Shown here piece after piece: positions 8,440 to 17,209 of a DNA stretch of 64,000 bases. The stretch comes from Streptacidiphilus jeojiense (GTDB lineage Bacteria > Actinomycetota > Actinomycetes > Streptomycetales > Streptomycetaceae): NCBI RefSeq assembly GCF_000719095.1, contig NZ_JOEH01000034.1:29942-93941 (forward strand), written 5' to 3'. Positions within the stretch are counted from its first letter, which is position 1; each line of letters starts with the position of its first letter. The notes under the pieces are model-generated. The model saw only the letters and a program-made list of their open reading frames with translations. It was not told the origin of the DNA and did no database searches. A program made the position numbers and the translations under genes.

Positions 8440-9867
8440 ATGACGACGCACGACGGGTGGGACAACGGGACCGGCGGACGCCGGGACGCCGGCGACATCA
8501 GCGGCTGGGAGACCCGCACCAGCCGGCCGGGCCAGGACGGCCGGGCCGGGCAGGGCGGGTCGGGCTACCCGGGCGGCGGCTACGGCTGGCCCGGGGCTCC
8601 CCGGGCGCAGAGCCAGGGCGAGCAGCCGCTGCCGCCCGAGCTCAACCCGCGCGGTCCCGGCGCCGGCCGCCGGTCCGGGGGGCAGCAGGTCGGCCGGCCC
8701 GTGCCGCAACAGCAGCAGCCGTCGTACGGGGGCCAGCCCTCCTACGGCAAGCAGGGCTCGCCCGGTTCCGGCCTGCCGCCGGAGCTGGACCCGCGCGGTC
8801 CCGGGCGCTCCACCGGTCCCGGCGGGCCGGGGCGCGGCGGCAACGGCGCCGGAACCGGCCCGGGCTCCGGACGGCGCAAGTGGTCCCGCAGCCGCAAGAT
8901 CAGGTTCACCCTGTTCGCAGTGGTGCTGACGCTGCTGGTGGTGAGCGTCGGCACCTACTTCTGGGCCGACTCCAAGCTGACCCACAGCAATGTGCTGGTC
9001 GACTACGCCGGCCGCCCGGCCGCAGGCAAGGGCACCAACTGGCTGGTCATCGGCTCGGACAGCCGCCAGGGCCTGACCAAGGCGCAGCAGCAGGCGCTGC
9101 ACACCGGGTACGACACCGGCGCGCGCACCGACTCGATGATGATCCTGCACGAGGGCTCCAACGGGAACACGCTGATGAGCATCCCGCGCGACTCCTACGT
9201 CACCATCCCGGCCTGGACCGACAGCAAGGGCGTCAAGCACAGCGCCGCCAAGCACAAGATCAACGCGGCCTTCGCCGAGGGCGGCGGCGCGCTGCTGGTG
9301 CAGACGCTGGAGTACAACACCGGCATCCGCATCGACCACTACGCCGAGATCGGCTTCTCCGGCTTCGTCAACGTGGTGAACGACCTCGGCGGCATCGACA
9401 TGTGCCTGGACAAGGCGATCGTCGACAAGGCGTCGGGCGCCAACCTCAAGGCCGGCTGCCAGACCCTGAACGGCGCGCAGGCGCTCGCCTTCGTCCGCGA
9501 GCGGCACCAGGAGGCCACCCAGGACCTGGCCCGGATGCAGCACCAGCAGCAGTTCCTGGCCGCGCTGTCGCACAAGGCGACCTCGGCGGGCACGCTGCTG
9601 AACCCGTTCACCCTCTACCCGACCCTGGACAGCGGCCTGTCGCTGCTGACCGTGGACAACAACACCGGGCTCACCGACCTGGGCTCGATGTTCTTCGCGA
9701 TGAAGGACGTCAAGGGCGGCAAGGGCAAGACCATCACCGTGCCGATCGCCAACGCCAACTACCCGACCCCGGCCGACGGCGACGCGGTGAAGTGGAACAT
9801 GACCGAGGCGAAGCAGGTCTTCGACGCCTTCAAGAACGACACCACGGTGCCGACCTTCTCCAGCTGA
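8440..9867 (+). CDS. LCP family protein with long Gly/Pro-rich cytoplasmic tail, no LytR_C
   Basis: The 475-residue protein begins with about 150 residues of Gly/Pro/Gln/Arg-rich, probably disordered sequence holding two copies of a short motif (LPPELNPRG and LPPELDPRG). A transmembrane helix at about 156-176 follows (LFAVVLTLLVVSVGTYFW), then the LCP domain (TNWLVIGSDSRQGL, LMSIPRDSYVTIP, LAFVRERHQEATQDLARMQHQQQF). The protein stops after the LCP domain, so LytR_C is missing. With the next gene it forms a distinct subfamily marked by the VDYAGRPAAGKGTNWL entry to the catalytic domain. Probable role: transfer of a wall glycopolymer. Confidence 0.92.
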   Translation: MTTHDGWDNGTGGRRDAGDISGWETRTSRPGQDGRAGQGGSGYPGGGYGWPGAPRAQSQGEQPLPPELNPRGPGAGRRSGGQQVGRPVPQQQQPSYGGQPSYGKQGSPGSGLPPELDPRGPGRSTGPGGPGRGGNGAGTGPGSGRRKWSRSRKIRFTLFAVVLTLLVVSVGTYFWADSKLTHSNVLVDYAGRPAAGKGTNWLVIGSDSRQGLTKAQQQALHTGYDTGARTDSMMILHEGSNGNTLMSIPRDSYVTIPAWTDSKGVKHSAAKHKINAAFAEGGGALLVQTLEYNTGIRIDHYAEIGFSGFVNVVNDLGGIDMCLDKAIVDKASGANLKAGCQTLNGAQALAFVRERHQEATQDLARMQHQQQFLAALSHKATSAGTLLNPFTLYPTLDSGLSLLTVDNNTGLTDLGSMFFAMKDVKGGKGKTITVPIANANYPTPADGDAVKWNMTEAKQVFDAFKNDTTVPTFSS

Positions 9868-9997
9868 GACCGGCGGTCGCGGACGGGCGGGGGACGAACG
9901 CGGACCGGCGCGCGGGGCGTACGGCGGACGGGCCAATGTGCGGCCCACCGCCGTGCGCCGCGCGCGCTTTCGTCCGACCGGGGCCGATGATCGGATC

Positions 9998-11167
9998 ATG
10001 ACCAGCCCCGAGGACCCCCTGCCGCCCGAGCTGTCGCCGCGCGCGCAGGCCGCCAGACTCGGCGGGGTGCCCAAGGAGCAGGCCGACCCCTCGGCCGGCG
10101 GCGCCTACCGGGCCGGGAGGCGGGGCCGGCGGAAGGCCGCGGGCGGGCCGAAGCGGCGGCGCAGCCGCTGGAAGACCCTGCTGCTGGCGCTCGGAGTGCT
10201 GGTGGTGCTGGTGCTGCTGGTCGTGGCCGGCACCTGGATCTGGGCCGACGGCAGGCTCACCAAGGTGGCCGCGATCACCGACTACAGCGGGCGCCCGGCG
10301 AACGGCCCCGGCACCAACTGGCTGATCGTCGGTTCGGACAGCCGGGCCGGGCTGAGCAAACAGCAGCAGCAGGAGCTGCACGTGGGCTCCGACACCGGGG
10401 TCAACACCGACACCATCATGGTGCTGCACAAGGGTTCCAACGGCCCGGTGCTGATGAGCATCCCGCGCGACTCCTACGTCACCATCCCCGCGTACACGGA
10501 CAGCGGCGGGACCGCGCACGCCGCGCACAAGGACAAGATCAACGCCGCCTTCGCCTCCGGCGGTCCGCAGCTGCTGGTGAAGACCGTGGAGACGACCACC
10601 GGCATCCACCTGGACCACTACACCGAGGTCGGCTTCACCGGGGTGGTGAACATCGTGAACGCGCTGGGCGGGGTGCCGATCTGCCTGTCGGCGCCGGTGG
10701 TGGACTCCCGGTCGGGCGCCGACCTCAAGGCGGGCTGCCAGACCCTGAACGGCACCCAGTCGCTGCAGCTGGTGCGCACCCGCTACTCGCTGCCGGACTC
10801 GGACCTCAGCCGGATCCAGAACCAGCAGCAGTTCCTGCAGGCCATGGCCAAGCAGGTGGTCAGACCGGGCACCTGGCTGAACCCGTTCACGCTCTACCCG
10901 TTCCTGAACGCCGCCCTGGACTCGCTGACCGTGGACCAGGGCACCGGGATGTGGACGCTGGCCCAGTTCGGCCGGCAGATGTACCAGGTCAGCGGTTCGG
11001 GCGGGAAGACCGTGACGGTGCCGCTGGCCACCCAGGACTACACCACCCCCAGCGGGGCCTCGGCGGTGCTGTGGTCGTCCAGCGGTTCGGCGACCCTCTT
11101 CGACGAGATCCAGAACGACCGGCCGGTCACCACCAAGACCAACCCGTCCGGCACGACCGGTAGTTGA
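9998..11167 (+). CDS. LCP family protein, short form without LytR_C
   Basis: A 389-residue LCP protein starting at the ATG at 9998, which places the motif PLPPELSPR near the N-terminus. After a basic tail there is a transmembrane helix (LLLALGVLVVLVLLVVAGTWIWA) and the LCP domain (TNWLIVGSDSRAGLSKQQQ, LMSIPRDSYVTIP, LQLVRTRYSLPDSDLSRIQNQQQF). It is the closest relative of the preceding gene and shares the same N-terminal short motif and the absence of LytR_C. It converges with the GntR regulator 7 bp away. A longer frame from 9938 has no supporting homology. Confidence 0.91.
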   Translation: MTSPEDPLPPELSPRAQAARLGGVPKEQADPSAGGAYRAGRRGRRKAAGGPKRRRSRWKTLLLALGVLVVLVLLVVAGTWIWADGRLTKVAAITDYSGRPANGPGTNWLIVGSDSRAGLSKQQQQELHVGSDTGVNTDTIMVLHKGSNGPVLMSIPRDSYVTIPAYTDSGGTAHAAHKDKINAAFASGGPQLLVKTVETTTGIHLDHYTEVGFTGVVNIVNALGGVPICLSAPVVDSRSGADLKAGCQTLNGTQSLQLVRTRYSLPDSDLSRIQNQQQFLQAMAKQVVRPGTWLNPFTLYPFLNAALDSLTVDQGTGMWTLAQFGRQMYQVSGSGGKTVTVPLATQDYTTPSGASAVLWSSSGSATLFDEIQNDRPVTTKTNPSGTTGS

Positions 11168-11174
11168 CCGTACG

Positions 11175-11927
11175 TCAACCCACGTGCCGGGCCAGCGGGT
11201 TGGAGCCGATGGAGTTGGCCACGGCGAAGCTGACCGAGCCCTGCCGGTAGCGGTCGTCGGACCACTCGATCGGCCGCCCGGCATGGGTGGTGGTGGTGCG
11301 GCGGATCCGCAGCAGCGGTCCGCCCCGGCGGATGCCCAGCAGCTCGGCGTCCTGGGTGCCGGCGGCGACGGCGTCGATGGTGTGCTCGCCGTAGGCGAAG
11401 ATGATGCCGATGTCGTCGTAGAGGGCCTGGACCACGGACTCGCAGTCCGCGGGCAGCCGCTCCACCGCCTCGGCCACCCAGATCGGGTAGGCGTTGCGCT
11501 CGACCAGCACCGGCTCGCCGTCCAGACCGCGCACCCGGAGCACCTGGAGCACGTCCGAGCCCGGCGGGATCAGCAGCCGCTCCACGTCCTCGGCGGTGGC
11601 CGGGCGGCGGTACTGCTCGATCACCCGCCCGGTGGCGGTGCGCCCCATCGCCCTGGCCCACTGGGCGAAGCTGCGCAGCTCGGCGAAGCTCTGGCTGCGC
11701 CGGTTGCCGAGGACCACCCGGCGGGCCCCCTGCCGGGAGCCGATCCGGCCCTCGGAGGTCAGTGCGGCGACGGCCTGGCGGACCGTGCCCCGGGACACCT
11801 CGTAGCGGGCGGCGAGGTCACTCTCGGTGGGAAGGGTCCCGCCGACGGGGTACTCGCCGCGGTCTATCGCGCGGCGGAGCTCCTCGGCGATCTCCTCGTG
11901 GCGTGCTGCCACCGTGTGAACCTCCAT
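11175..11927 (-). CDS. GntR family regulator, HutC/UTRA subfamily
   Basis: A 250-residue repressor-type protein. Residues 8-75 form the winged helix (RHEEIAEELRRAIDRGEYPVG, LPTESDLAARYEVSRGTVRQAV); residues 95-245 form a UTRA ligand-binding domain. It is divergent from the ABC importer gene run that starts 250 bp away, so it most likely controls that importer in response to the transported compound or a metabolite. A 14-bp inverted repeat at 12130-12143 resembles HutC-type operators. Despite the subfamily name, nothing ties it to histidine use. Confidence 0.9.
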   Translation of the reverse strand: MEVHTVAARHEEIAEELRRAIDRGEYPVGGTLPTESDLAARYEVSRGTVRQAVAALTSEGRIGSRQGARRVVLGNRRSQSFAELRSFAQWARAMGRTATGRVIEQYRRPATAEDVERLLIPPGSDVLQVLRVRGLDGEPVLVERNAYPIWVAEAVERLPADCESVVQALYDDIGIIFAYGEHTIDAVAAGTQDAELLGIRRGGPLLRIRRTTTTHAGRPIEWSDDRYRQGSVSFAVANSIGSNPLARHVG

Positions 11928-12129
11928 TTCAGTGCGGTTGGATTGTGCACAGTGCTGTCACCGGAGGGGCGCCAGCGCCGCCCTGGGGCGGCCGACTGCG
12001 TGATCGTACCGTTACCTGCACGGGACGTGAAACACCGGTCCGGCAGGCGGGATAACGACAGCCAGAGGAGCGCAAGTGTCTACGTCGTGTTAACCATGCG
12101 GTCATCATCCTCGGGCGTACTGTCACCAG

Positions 12130-12143
12130 CTTGTCCAAACAAG
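12130..12143. promoter_or_regulatory. Candidate GntR/HutC-type operator
   Basis: Inverted repeat CTTGT-CCAA-ACAAG, 34 bp before the GTG of the solute-binding lipoprotein and between it and the divergent GntR gene. The centre GTCCAAAC is one step from the GT-N-TA-N-AC pattern reported for HutC-type regulators. Binding is inferred from position and shape only. Confidence 0.4.
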
Positions 12144-12176
12144 TCTCGCCTTTCAGACGCCTCGTCAGGAGACCTC

Positions 12177-13340
12177 GTGACCCCCTCCCGTACCCGGGCC
12201 GCCGCCCTCACCGGCGTCCTGGTGGCCGCAGCGCTCGCTGTCAGCGCCTGTGGTTCCTCGACCTCCAAGACCGCTGCAGCCGGTTCCACGGCCGGTACCA
12301 AGAGCGCTGCCACCGCGACCTCCGCGGCCGACCTCGGGGGCATGGACGCCCTGGTCGCGGCCGCCAAGAAGGAGGGGACGCTGAACGCGATCACCCTTCC
12401 TCGTGACTGGGCCAACTACGGCGCGATCATGGACGGCTTCACCAAGAAGTACGGCATCAAGATCAACGACGAGAACCCCGAGGGTTCCAGCCAGGACGAG
12501 ATCAACGCCGTCACCACCCGCAAGGGCCAGGGCCGCGCGCCCGACGTGCTGGACCTCGGCGGCGCCTTCGCCCTCAGCGGCGCCCAGCAGGGCCTGTTCG
12601 CCCCGTACAAGGTCGCCACCTTCTCCTCCATCCCGACCGGCCAGGCCGCCGCCGACGGCTCCTGGACCTTCGACTACGGCGGCTACGTCTCCATCGGCTG
12701 CAACGAGACCAAGGTCAAGGACTGCCCCAAGACCTTCGCCGACCTGCTCAAGCCCGAGTACAAGGGCATGGTCGCACTGAACGGCGACCCGACCCAGGCC
12801 GGTGCGGCCTTCGCCGGCGTCTACGCGGCGGCCCTGGCCAACGGCGGCAGCTTCGACAACATCCAGCCCGGCCTGGACTTCTTCAACAAGCTGAAGAAGG
12901 CCGGCAACTTCAACCCGGTGCAGGCCAAGCAGAGCACCGTCGAGTCCGGTGAGACCCCGATCACCATCGACTGGGACTACCTCAACGCCGGCTACGCCGC
13001 CGAGTTCAAGTCCAAGGGCATCAACTGGCAGGTCAACGTCCCGACCGACGGCCTGTACGCCAACTACTACAACCAGGCCATCAACAAGTGGGCGCCGCAC
13101 CCGGCCGCCGCCCGGCTGTGGGAGGAGTACCTCTACAGCACCGAGGGCCAGAACCTCTTCCTCGGCGGCTTCGCCCGCCCGGTCGAGATGGACGCCATGA
13201 AGACCGCCGGCACCCTGGACACGGCCGCCGCCGCCAAGCTGCCCGCGGTCAGCGGCACCCCGACCTTCCCGACCCAGGACCAGATCACCAAGGCCAAGGC
13301 CGCCCTGGCCGCCGGCTGGTCGAAGGCCATCTCCGGGTGA
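12177..13340 (+). CDS. ABC transporter extracellular solute-binding lipoprotein
   Basis: A 387-residue precursor. The GTG at 12177 is preceded by AGGAG at good spacing and gives a lipoprotein signal ending in the lipobox VSAC. The mature part is a type 2 periplasmic-binding fold of the iron/polyamine/phosphonate-like group (LVAAAKKEGTLNAITLPRDWANYGAIMDGFTKKYGI; DYGGYVSIGCNE; YYNQAINKWAPHPAAARLWEEYLYSTEGQNLF). It captures the substrate outside the cell and delivers it to the two permeases that follow. Substrate not assigned: neighbours (UTRA regulator, HAD hydrolase) would suit an organophosphorus compound but do not prove it. Its stop overlaps the next start by 4 bp. Confidence 0.9.
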   Translation: MTPSRTRAAALTGVLVAAALAVSACGSSTSKTAAAGSTAGTKSAATATSAADLGGMDALVAAAKKEGTLNAITLPRDWANYGAIMDGFTKKYGIKINDENPEGSSQDEINAVTTRKGQGRAPDVLDLGGAFALSGAQQGLFAPYKVATFSSIPTGQAAADGSWTFDYGGYVSIGCNETKVKDCPKTFADLLKPEYKGMVALNGDPTQAGAAFAGVYAAALANGGSFDNIQPGLDFFNKLKKAGNFNPVQAKQSTVESGETPITIDWDYLNAGYAAEFKSKGINWQVNVPTDGLYANYYNQAINKWAPHPAAARLWEEYLYSTEGQNLFLGGFARPVEMDAMKTAGTLDTAAAAKLPAVSGTPTFPTQDQITKAKAALAAGWSKAISG

Positions 13341-14254
13341 GCACCGCCGCCCCCGCCACCAACGACGGGGCCGTCGCGCCCCGCCGCCGTCCGGGCAGCT
13401 TGCTGCGCCGGGCGGCGGCGGGGCGCCTCGCCGTCGTTCCGCTGCTGCTCTTCGTCGCCGTGGCCTTCGGCATCCCCGCCGTCGCCATGGCCTACGGTGC
13501 GTTCACCACCAACACCTCCAGCACCCCCGGCACGCCCTCCGCCTTCACCTCGGGCAACCTCAGCGCCTCGCTCCAGGGCGGCTACCTGACCGCGCTGATC
13601 GGCAGCGTCAAGCTGTCCGCGATGTCGGCGCTGATCGGCACCGTCGGCGGGCTGCTGCTGGCCCAGGCCGTGGTCACCTCCCGGTTCCAGGCGCTGCGGC
13701 ACGCCGTGCTCAGCGCCTCCGGGGTGCTGGCCAACTTCGGCGGGGTCCCGCTGGCCTTCGCGTTCATCGCCACCCTGGGCAACGCCGGGGTGCTGACCAC
13801 GCACCTGCACCTCAAGGACGCGGGCTGGAGCCTCTACACCTTCTGGGGCCTCAACCTGGTCTACCTCTACTTCCTGGTGCCGCTGATGGTGCTCAGCGTG
13901 CTGCCCTCGCTGGACGGGCTGCGCCGGCAGTGGCGCGAGGCGGCCCAGAACAACGGCGCGACCACCTGGCAGTACTGGCGCCATGTGGCGCTGCCGGTGC
14001 TCGCGCCCTCGCTGCTGGGCGGCTTCGTGCTGCTCTTCGGCACCGCCTTCGCCGCGTACGCCACCGCGGCCGCGATGGTCGGCGCCTCGGTGCCGCTGAT
14101 CACCCTTCAGATCGCCAACGCCCTCAACGGCAACGTGGCCGCCGACGCCGGCAACGTGGCCCTGGCCATGAGCCTGGACATGGTGGTGATCGCGGTGCTG
14201 GTGATGGCCGTGTACCTGCCCCTGCAACGGAGGAGCGCCCGATGGCTGGTATGA
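13337..14254 (+). CDS. ABC transporter permease 1
   Basis: A 305-residue integral membrane protein with about six helices and the inner-membrane permease signature around EAAQNNGATTWQYWRHVALPVLAPS, the loop that docks on the ATPase. The GTG start at 13337 overlaps the lipoprotein stop (GTGA), so the two are probably translationally coupled. It forms a heterodimer with the next gene product. The family covers importers for iron, polyamines, sulfate and aminoethylphosphonate. Confidence 0.9.
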   Translation: MSTAAPATNDGAVAPRRRPGSLLRRAAAGRLAVVPLLLFVAVAFGIPAVAMAYGAFTTNTSSTPGTPSAFTSGNLSASLQGGYLTALIGSVKLSAMSALIGTVGGLLLAQAVVTSRFQALRHAVLSASGVLANFGGVPLAFAFIATLGNAGVLTTHLHLKDAGWSLYTFWGLNLVYLYFLVPLMVLSVLPSLDGLRRQWREAAQNNGATTWQYWRHVALPVLAPSLLGGFVLLFGTAFAAYATAAAMVGASVPLITLQIANALNGNVAADAGNVALAMSLDMVVIAVLVMAVYLPLQRRSARWLV

Positions 14255-15147
14255 CTGCGGCGACGCTCACGGCGTCCATCGACCCGCCCCCCGGCGAGCA
14301 GGCCTCCGCGCGCCGCCGCGGCCGGCCGCGCTTCGGCCGCGCCGCCGTGCTGGTGATCTTCGGGCTGTACTTCGCCGTCCCGATCCTGGCCTCCTTCCTG
14401 TTCACCGTCGACGACCCGGTGAAGGGCTTCAGCCTCAGCGCCTACAGCCAGATCTTCAGCGTCGCCGGCCTCTGGCCGGCCCTGCGGCTCTCGCTGGAGC
14501 TCGCGGTGGCCACCATCGCCGTGGTCTACCTGCTGCTGATCCCCGCGGTCGTCGCGGTACGGCTCGGCGGGCCCCGGCTGCGCACCTTCGTCGAGCTGGT
14601 CTGCACCCTGCCGCTGGTCGTCCCCTCGATCGCGCTCACCGCAGGGATCACCAGCGTGCTCCGCTGGGGCAGCGACAACATGGTCCCCGGCCAGACCACC
14701 TTCATCCAGCAACTGCTGATCGACATCCAGAACCCCAGCTTCCCGGTGATCCTGCTGCTCGCCTACGTGGTGATGGCGCTGCCGCTGGCGTACCGCACCC
14801 TGGACGCCGGGATGCGGGCGCTGGACGTGCGCACGCTGCTGGAGGCGGCGCAGAACAACGGGGCGGGGCGGACCCGCGCCATCGTCACGGTGATCCTGCC
14901 CAACCTCCGCGGCGCGCTGCTGAACACCGCGTTCCTCACCCTGGCGCTGGTGCTCGGGGAGTTCACCGTCTCCTCGATCCTCGGCTTCGTGCCCTTCGCC
15001 GTCTGGATCGTCAACGGCAACGCCGCCGGCCAGGGGCCGGTGACCGTCGCCGTCTCGATCGTCAGCCTGGTGCTCACCTGGCTGCTGCTGCTCGTCCTGT
15101 CGGCCGGCGGCGGACGCCGCGGCGCCGCCGCCCCCGCGAACCAGTGA
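14242..15147 (+). CDS. ABC transporter permease 2
   Basis: A 301-residue permease with about six transmembrane helices and the ATPase-docking loop EAAQNNGAGRTRAIVTVILPNLRGALLNTA. The ATG at 14242 lies inside the end of permease 1 (13-bp overlap) and follows a GGAGGAG ribosome site at about 14229. Together the two permeases make the membrane channel of the importer. Confidence 0.9.
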   Translation: MAGMTAATLTASIDPPPGEQASARRRGRPRFGRAAVLVIFGLYFAVPILASFLFTVDDPVKGFSLSAYSQIFSVAGLWPALRLSLELAVATIAVVYLLLIPAVVAVRLGGPRLRTFVELVCTLPLVVPSIALTAGITSVLRWGSDNMVPGQTTFIQQLLIDIQNPSFPVILLLAYVVMALPLAYRTLDAGMRALDVRTLLEAAQNNGAGRTRAIVTVILPNLRGALLNTAFLTLALVLGEFTVSSILGFVPFAVWIVNGNAAGQGPVTVAVSIVSLVLTWLLLLVLSAGGGRRGAAAPANQ

Positions 15148-15211
15148 CCAGCGAACCCGTGACCCGCGAACCAGTGACCCCATGAAGACCACAAGCTCCA
15201 GGGAGCCCCAG

Positions 15212-16387
15212 ATGACCGAGACGGCCCCCACAGCCGACACCCCGTCCCTCACCGATCCGGTCCCACCGGCCGCCGCCGACAGCGGCGCCGGGGCCACCGT
15301 CGAGTTCCGCGGCCTGCGCCGCAGCTTCGGCGCGACCACCGCCCTGGACGGCCTGGACCTGACCGTCCGTCCCGGCGAACTGCTGGCCCTGCTGGGCCCG
15401 TCCGGCTGCGGCAAGACCACCGCGCTACGGATGGTGGCCGGCTTCGAGACCCCGGACTCGGGCGCGGTCCTGGTCGACGGCAGCGACATCACCGGCATAC
15501 CGGCGCACCGCCGCGACGCCGGCATGGTGTTCCAGTCCTACAGCCTGTTCCCGCACCTCAACGCCCGCGACAACGTGGCCTTCGGCCTGAAGATGCGGCC
15601 GGCCCCTCACCCGACCACCACCCCTATTCGACGCGCTTCGCGCCGCCCTCTCGGCGGCGCCGAGCGCCGCAAGCGCGCGGACGAGCTGCTGGAGCTGATC
15701 GGCCTGCCCCAGTACGGCGACCGCTACCCGCACCAGCTCTCCGGCGGCCAGCAGCAGCGCATCGCGCTGGCGCGGGCCCTGGCCCTGCGCCCGCGGGTGC
15801 TGCTGCTCGACGAGCCGCTGTCGGCGCTGGACGCCAAGGTCCGGCTGACGCTGCGTGAGGAGATCCGCCGGCTCCAGCAGGAGCTCGGGATCACCACCCT
15901 CTTCGTCACCCACGACCAGGAGGAGGCGCTGTCGATGGCCGACCGGGTCGCGGTGATGCACGCCGGACGGCTGGAGCAGTGCGCCACGCCGGCCGAGCTG
16001 TACGCCCGCCCGACCACCGCGTTCGTGGCCGAGTTCGTCGGCACCATGAACCGCATCCCCGGACGCGTCGGCGAGGACCCGGGCACCGTCGAGGTGCTGG
16101 GCCAGCGGCTGCCGGTGGACGGTGAGCGGACCGCCGCGCAGCAGGACGTCGAGGTGTTGGTGCGCCCGGAGAACGTGCTGCTCAGCGCCCAGGGAGGCAG
16201 CGGCGCGGTCATCACCGGCAGCACCTTCCTCGGTGCGGTCACCCGGCTCGGTGTCCAGCTCCCGGACGGACGGAGCATCAAGGTCGACCTGTCCACCCAC
16301 GAGGCCGCCGCCCTGCCGGCCGGCAGCGGGGTCACCGTCTCGCTCCCCGAGCGCCCGGTCCTGGTGGACGCCCGCGCCACCGACTGA
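15212..16387 (+). CDS. ABC transporter ATP-binding protein (CysA/PotA/FbpC type)
   Basis: A 391-residue ATPase: Walker A GPSGCGKTT, Q-loop MVFQSYSLFPHL, signature LSGGQQQRIALARAL, Walker B VLLLDEPLSALDAKV, switch His in FVTHDQEEALSMAD, then a C-terminal TOBE domain (EVLVRPENVLLS). It energises import by the two permeases. The ATG at 15212 follows AGGGAG at good spacing; the earlier ATG at 15182 has no ribosome site. Unusual: between FGLKM and RADELLEL there are roughly a dozen extra residues, about 131-150, rich in Pro, Thr and Arg, not expected in this family. Confidence 0.92.
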   Translation: MTETAPTADTPSLTDPVPPAAADSGAGATVEFRGLRRSFGATTALDGLDLTVRPGELLALLGPSGCGKTTALRMVAGFETPDSGAVLVDGSDITGIPAHRRDAGMVFQSYSLFPHLNARDNVAFGLKMRPAPHPTTTPIRRASRRPLGGAERRKRADELLELIGLPQYGDRYPHQLSGGQQQRIALARALALRPRVLLLDEPLSALDAKVRLTLREEIRRLQQELGITTLFVTHDQEEALSMADRVAVMHAGRLEQCATPAELYARPTTAFVAEFVGTMNRIPGRVGEDPGTVEVLGQRLPVDGERTAAQQDVEVLVRPENVLLSAQGGSGAVITGSTFLGAVTRLGVQLPDGRSIKVDLSTHEAAALPAGSGVTVSLPERPVLVDARATD

Positions 16388-16484
16388 CCCCGGCCGACCG
16401 GCCCGACCGGCCCACTGCGGAGCTCCCCCGGGGCCCCGCAGCATCAGCCTGCCCGCATTCCACCCCCTGCAGAGAGCAGCTCAC

Positions 16485-17195
16485 GTGCCGCCGATCCAAG
16501 CCACCGACCAGCTCCAGGCCGTCCTCTTCGACATGGACGGCACCCTGGTCGACACCGAGAAGCTCTGGCTGGAGGCGGTGAGGAGGCAGGCGGAACAACT
16601 GGGCCTGGCCCTGGACGAGCGGGACCAACCGCACATCCTCGGCCGCGCGGTCGAGGACACCGCCGAGCACCTGCACCGCCGGCTGCTCGCCGAGGACGCC
16701 GCCCGGCCGCTCCCGCTGGACCGGCTCGCCGACGCGCTGGAGGAGCGGTTCGCGGTGCTGGTCGCCGCCGAGGTGGTCCCGATGCCGGGCGCCCTGGCGC
16801 TGCTGGACGCGCTGGTGGCCTCCGGGGTAACCACCGCCCTGGTCTCCGCCTCGCCGCGGCATGTCGTCGACGTGGTGCTGGACTCACTGGGCCGGCACCG
16901 CTTCGCGGTCTCCTTCGCCGCCGGGGAGACCCCGCGCACCAAGCCCGCCCCCGACCCCTACCTGGCCGCCGCGGCCGCGCTGGGCGTGGCGCCCGCCCAC
17001 TGCGTGGCGGTCGAGGACACCCCCACCGGCATCGCCTCGGCCGAGGCGGCCGGCTGCGCCGTCCTCGCCGTACCCTCGACCGCCCCGGTCGAGCAGGCAC
17101 CGGGCCGCCTGGTGGTGGGTAGCCTGCTGGAAGTAGATCTTGCCCTGCTGCGTGCCCTGGTCAGCGCGGGGGAAGAGCGACCCGGTCGACCGTGA
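16485..17195 (+). CDS. HAD-superfamily phosphatase, phosphoglucomutase-like subgroup
   Basis: A 236-residue hydrolase with the nucleophile motif DMDGTLVDTEKLW near residue 16, motif II in VSASPRHVV, the Lys of TKPAPDPYL and the acidic motif VAVEDTPTGIASAEAAG. The GTG at 16485 is the only start that begins just before the core fold. It reads in the same direction as the ABC importer, so it may dephosphorylate the imported compound or a product of it; the substrate cannot be named from sequence. Its stop overlaps the GTG possible start of the SMR gene. Confidence 0.85.
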   Translation: MPPIQATDQLQAVLFDMDGTLVDTEKLWLEAVRRQAEQLGLALDERDQPHILGRAVEDTAEHLHRRLLAEDAARPLPLDRLADALEERFAVLVAAEVVPMPGALALLDALVASGVTTALVSASPRHVVDVVLDSLGRHRFAVSFAAGETPRTKPAPDPYLAAAAALGVAPAHCVAVEDTPTGIASAEAAGCAVLAVPSTAPVEQAPGRLVVGSLLEVDLALLRALVSAGEERPGRP

Positions 17196-17209
17196 GGATC
17201 CCGCCACCC

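Noticed and set aside
11184..12176. Long N-terminal extension of the solute-binding protein
   Set aside because: It is the reverse of the GntR gene; the lipoprotein signal and ribosome site place the start at 12177.
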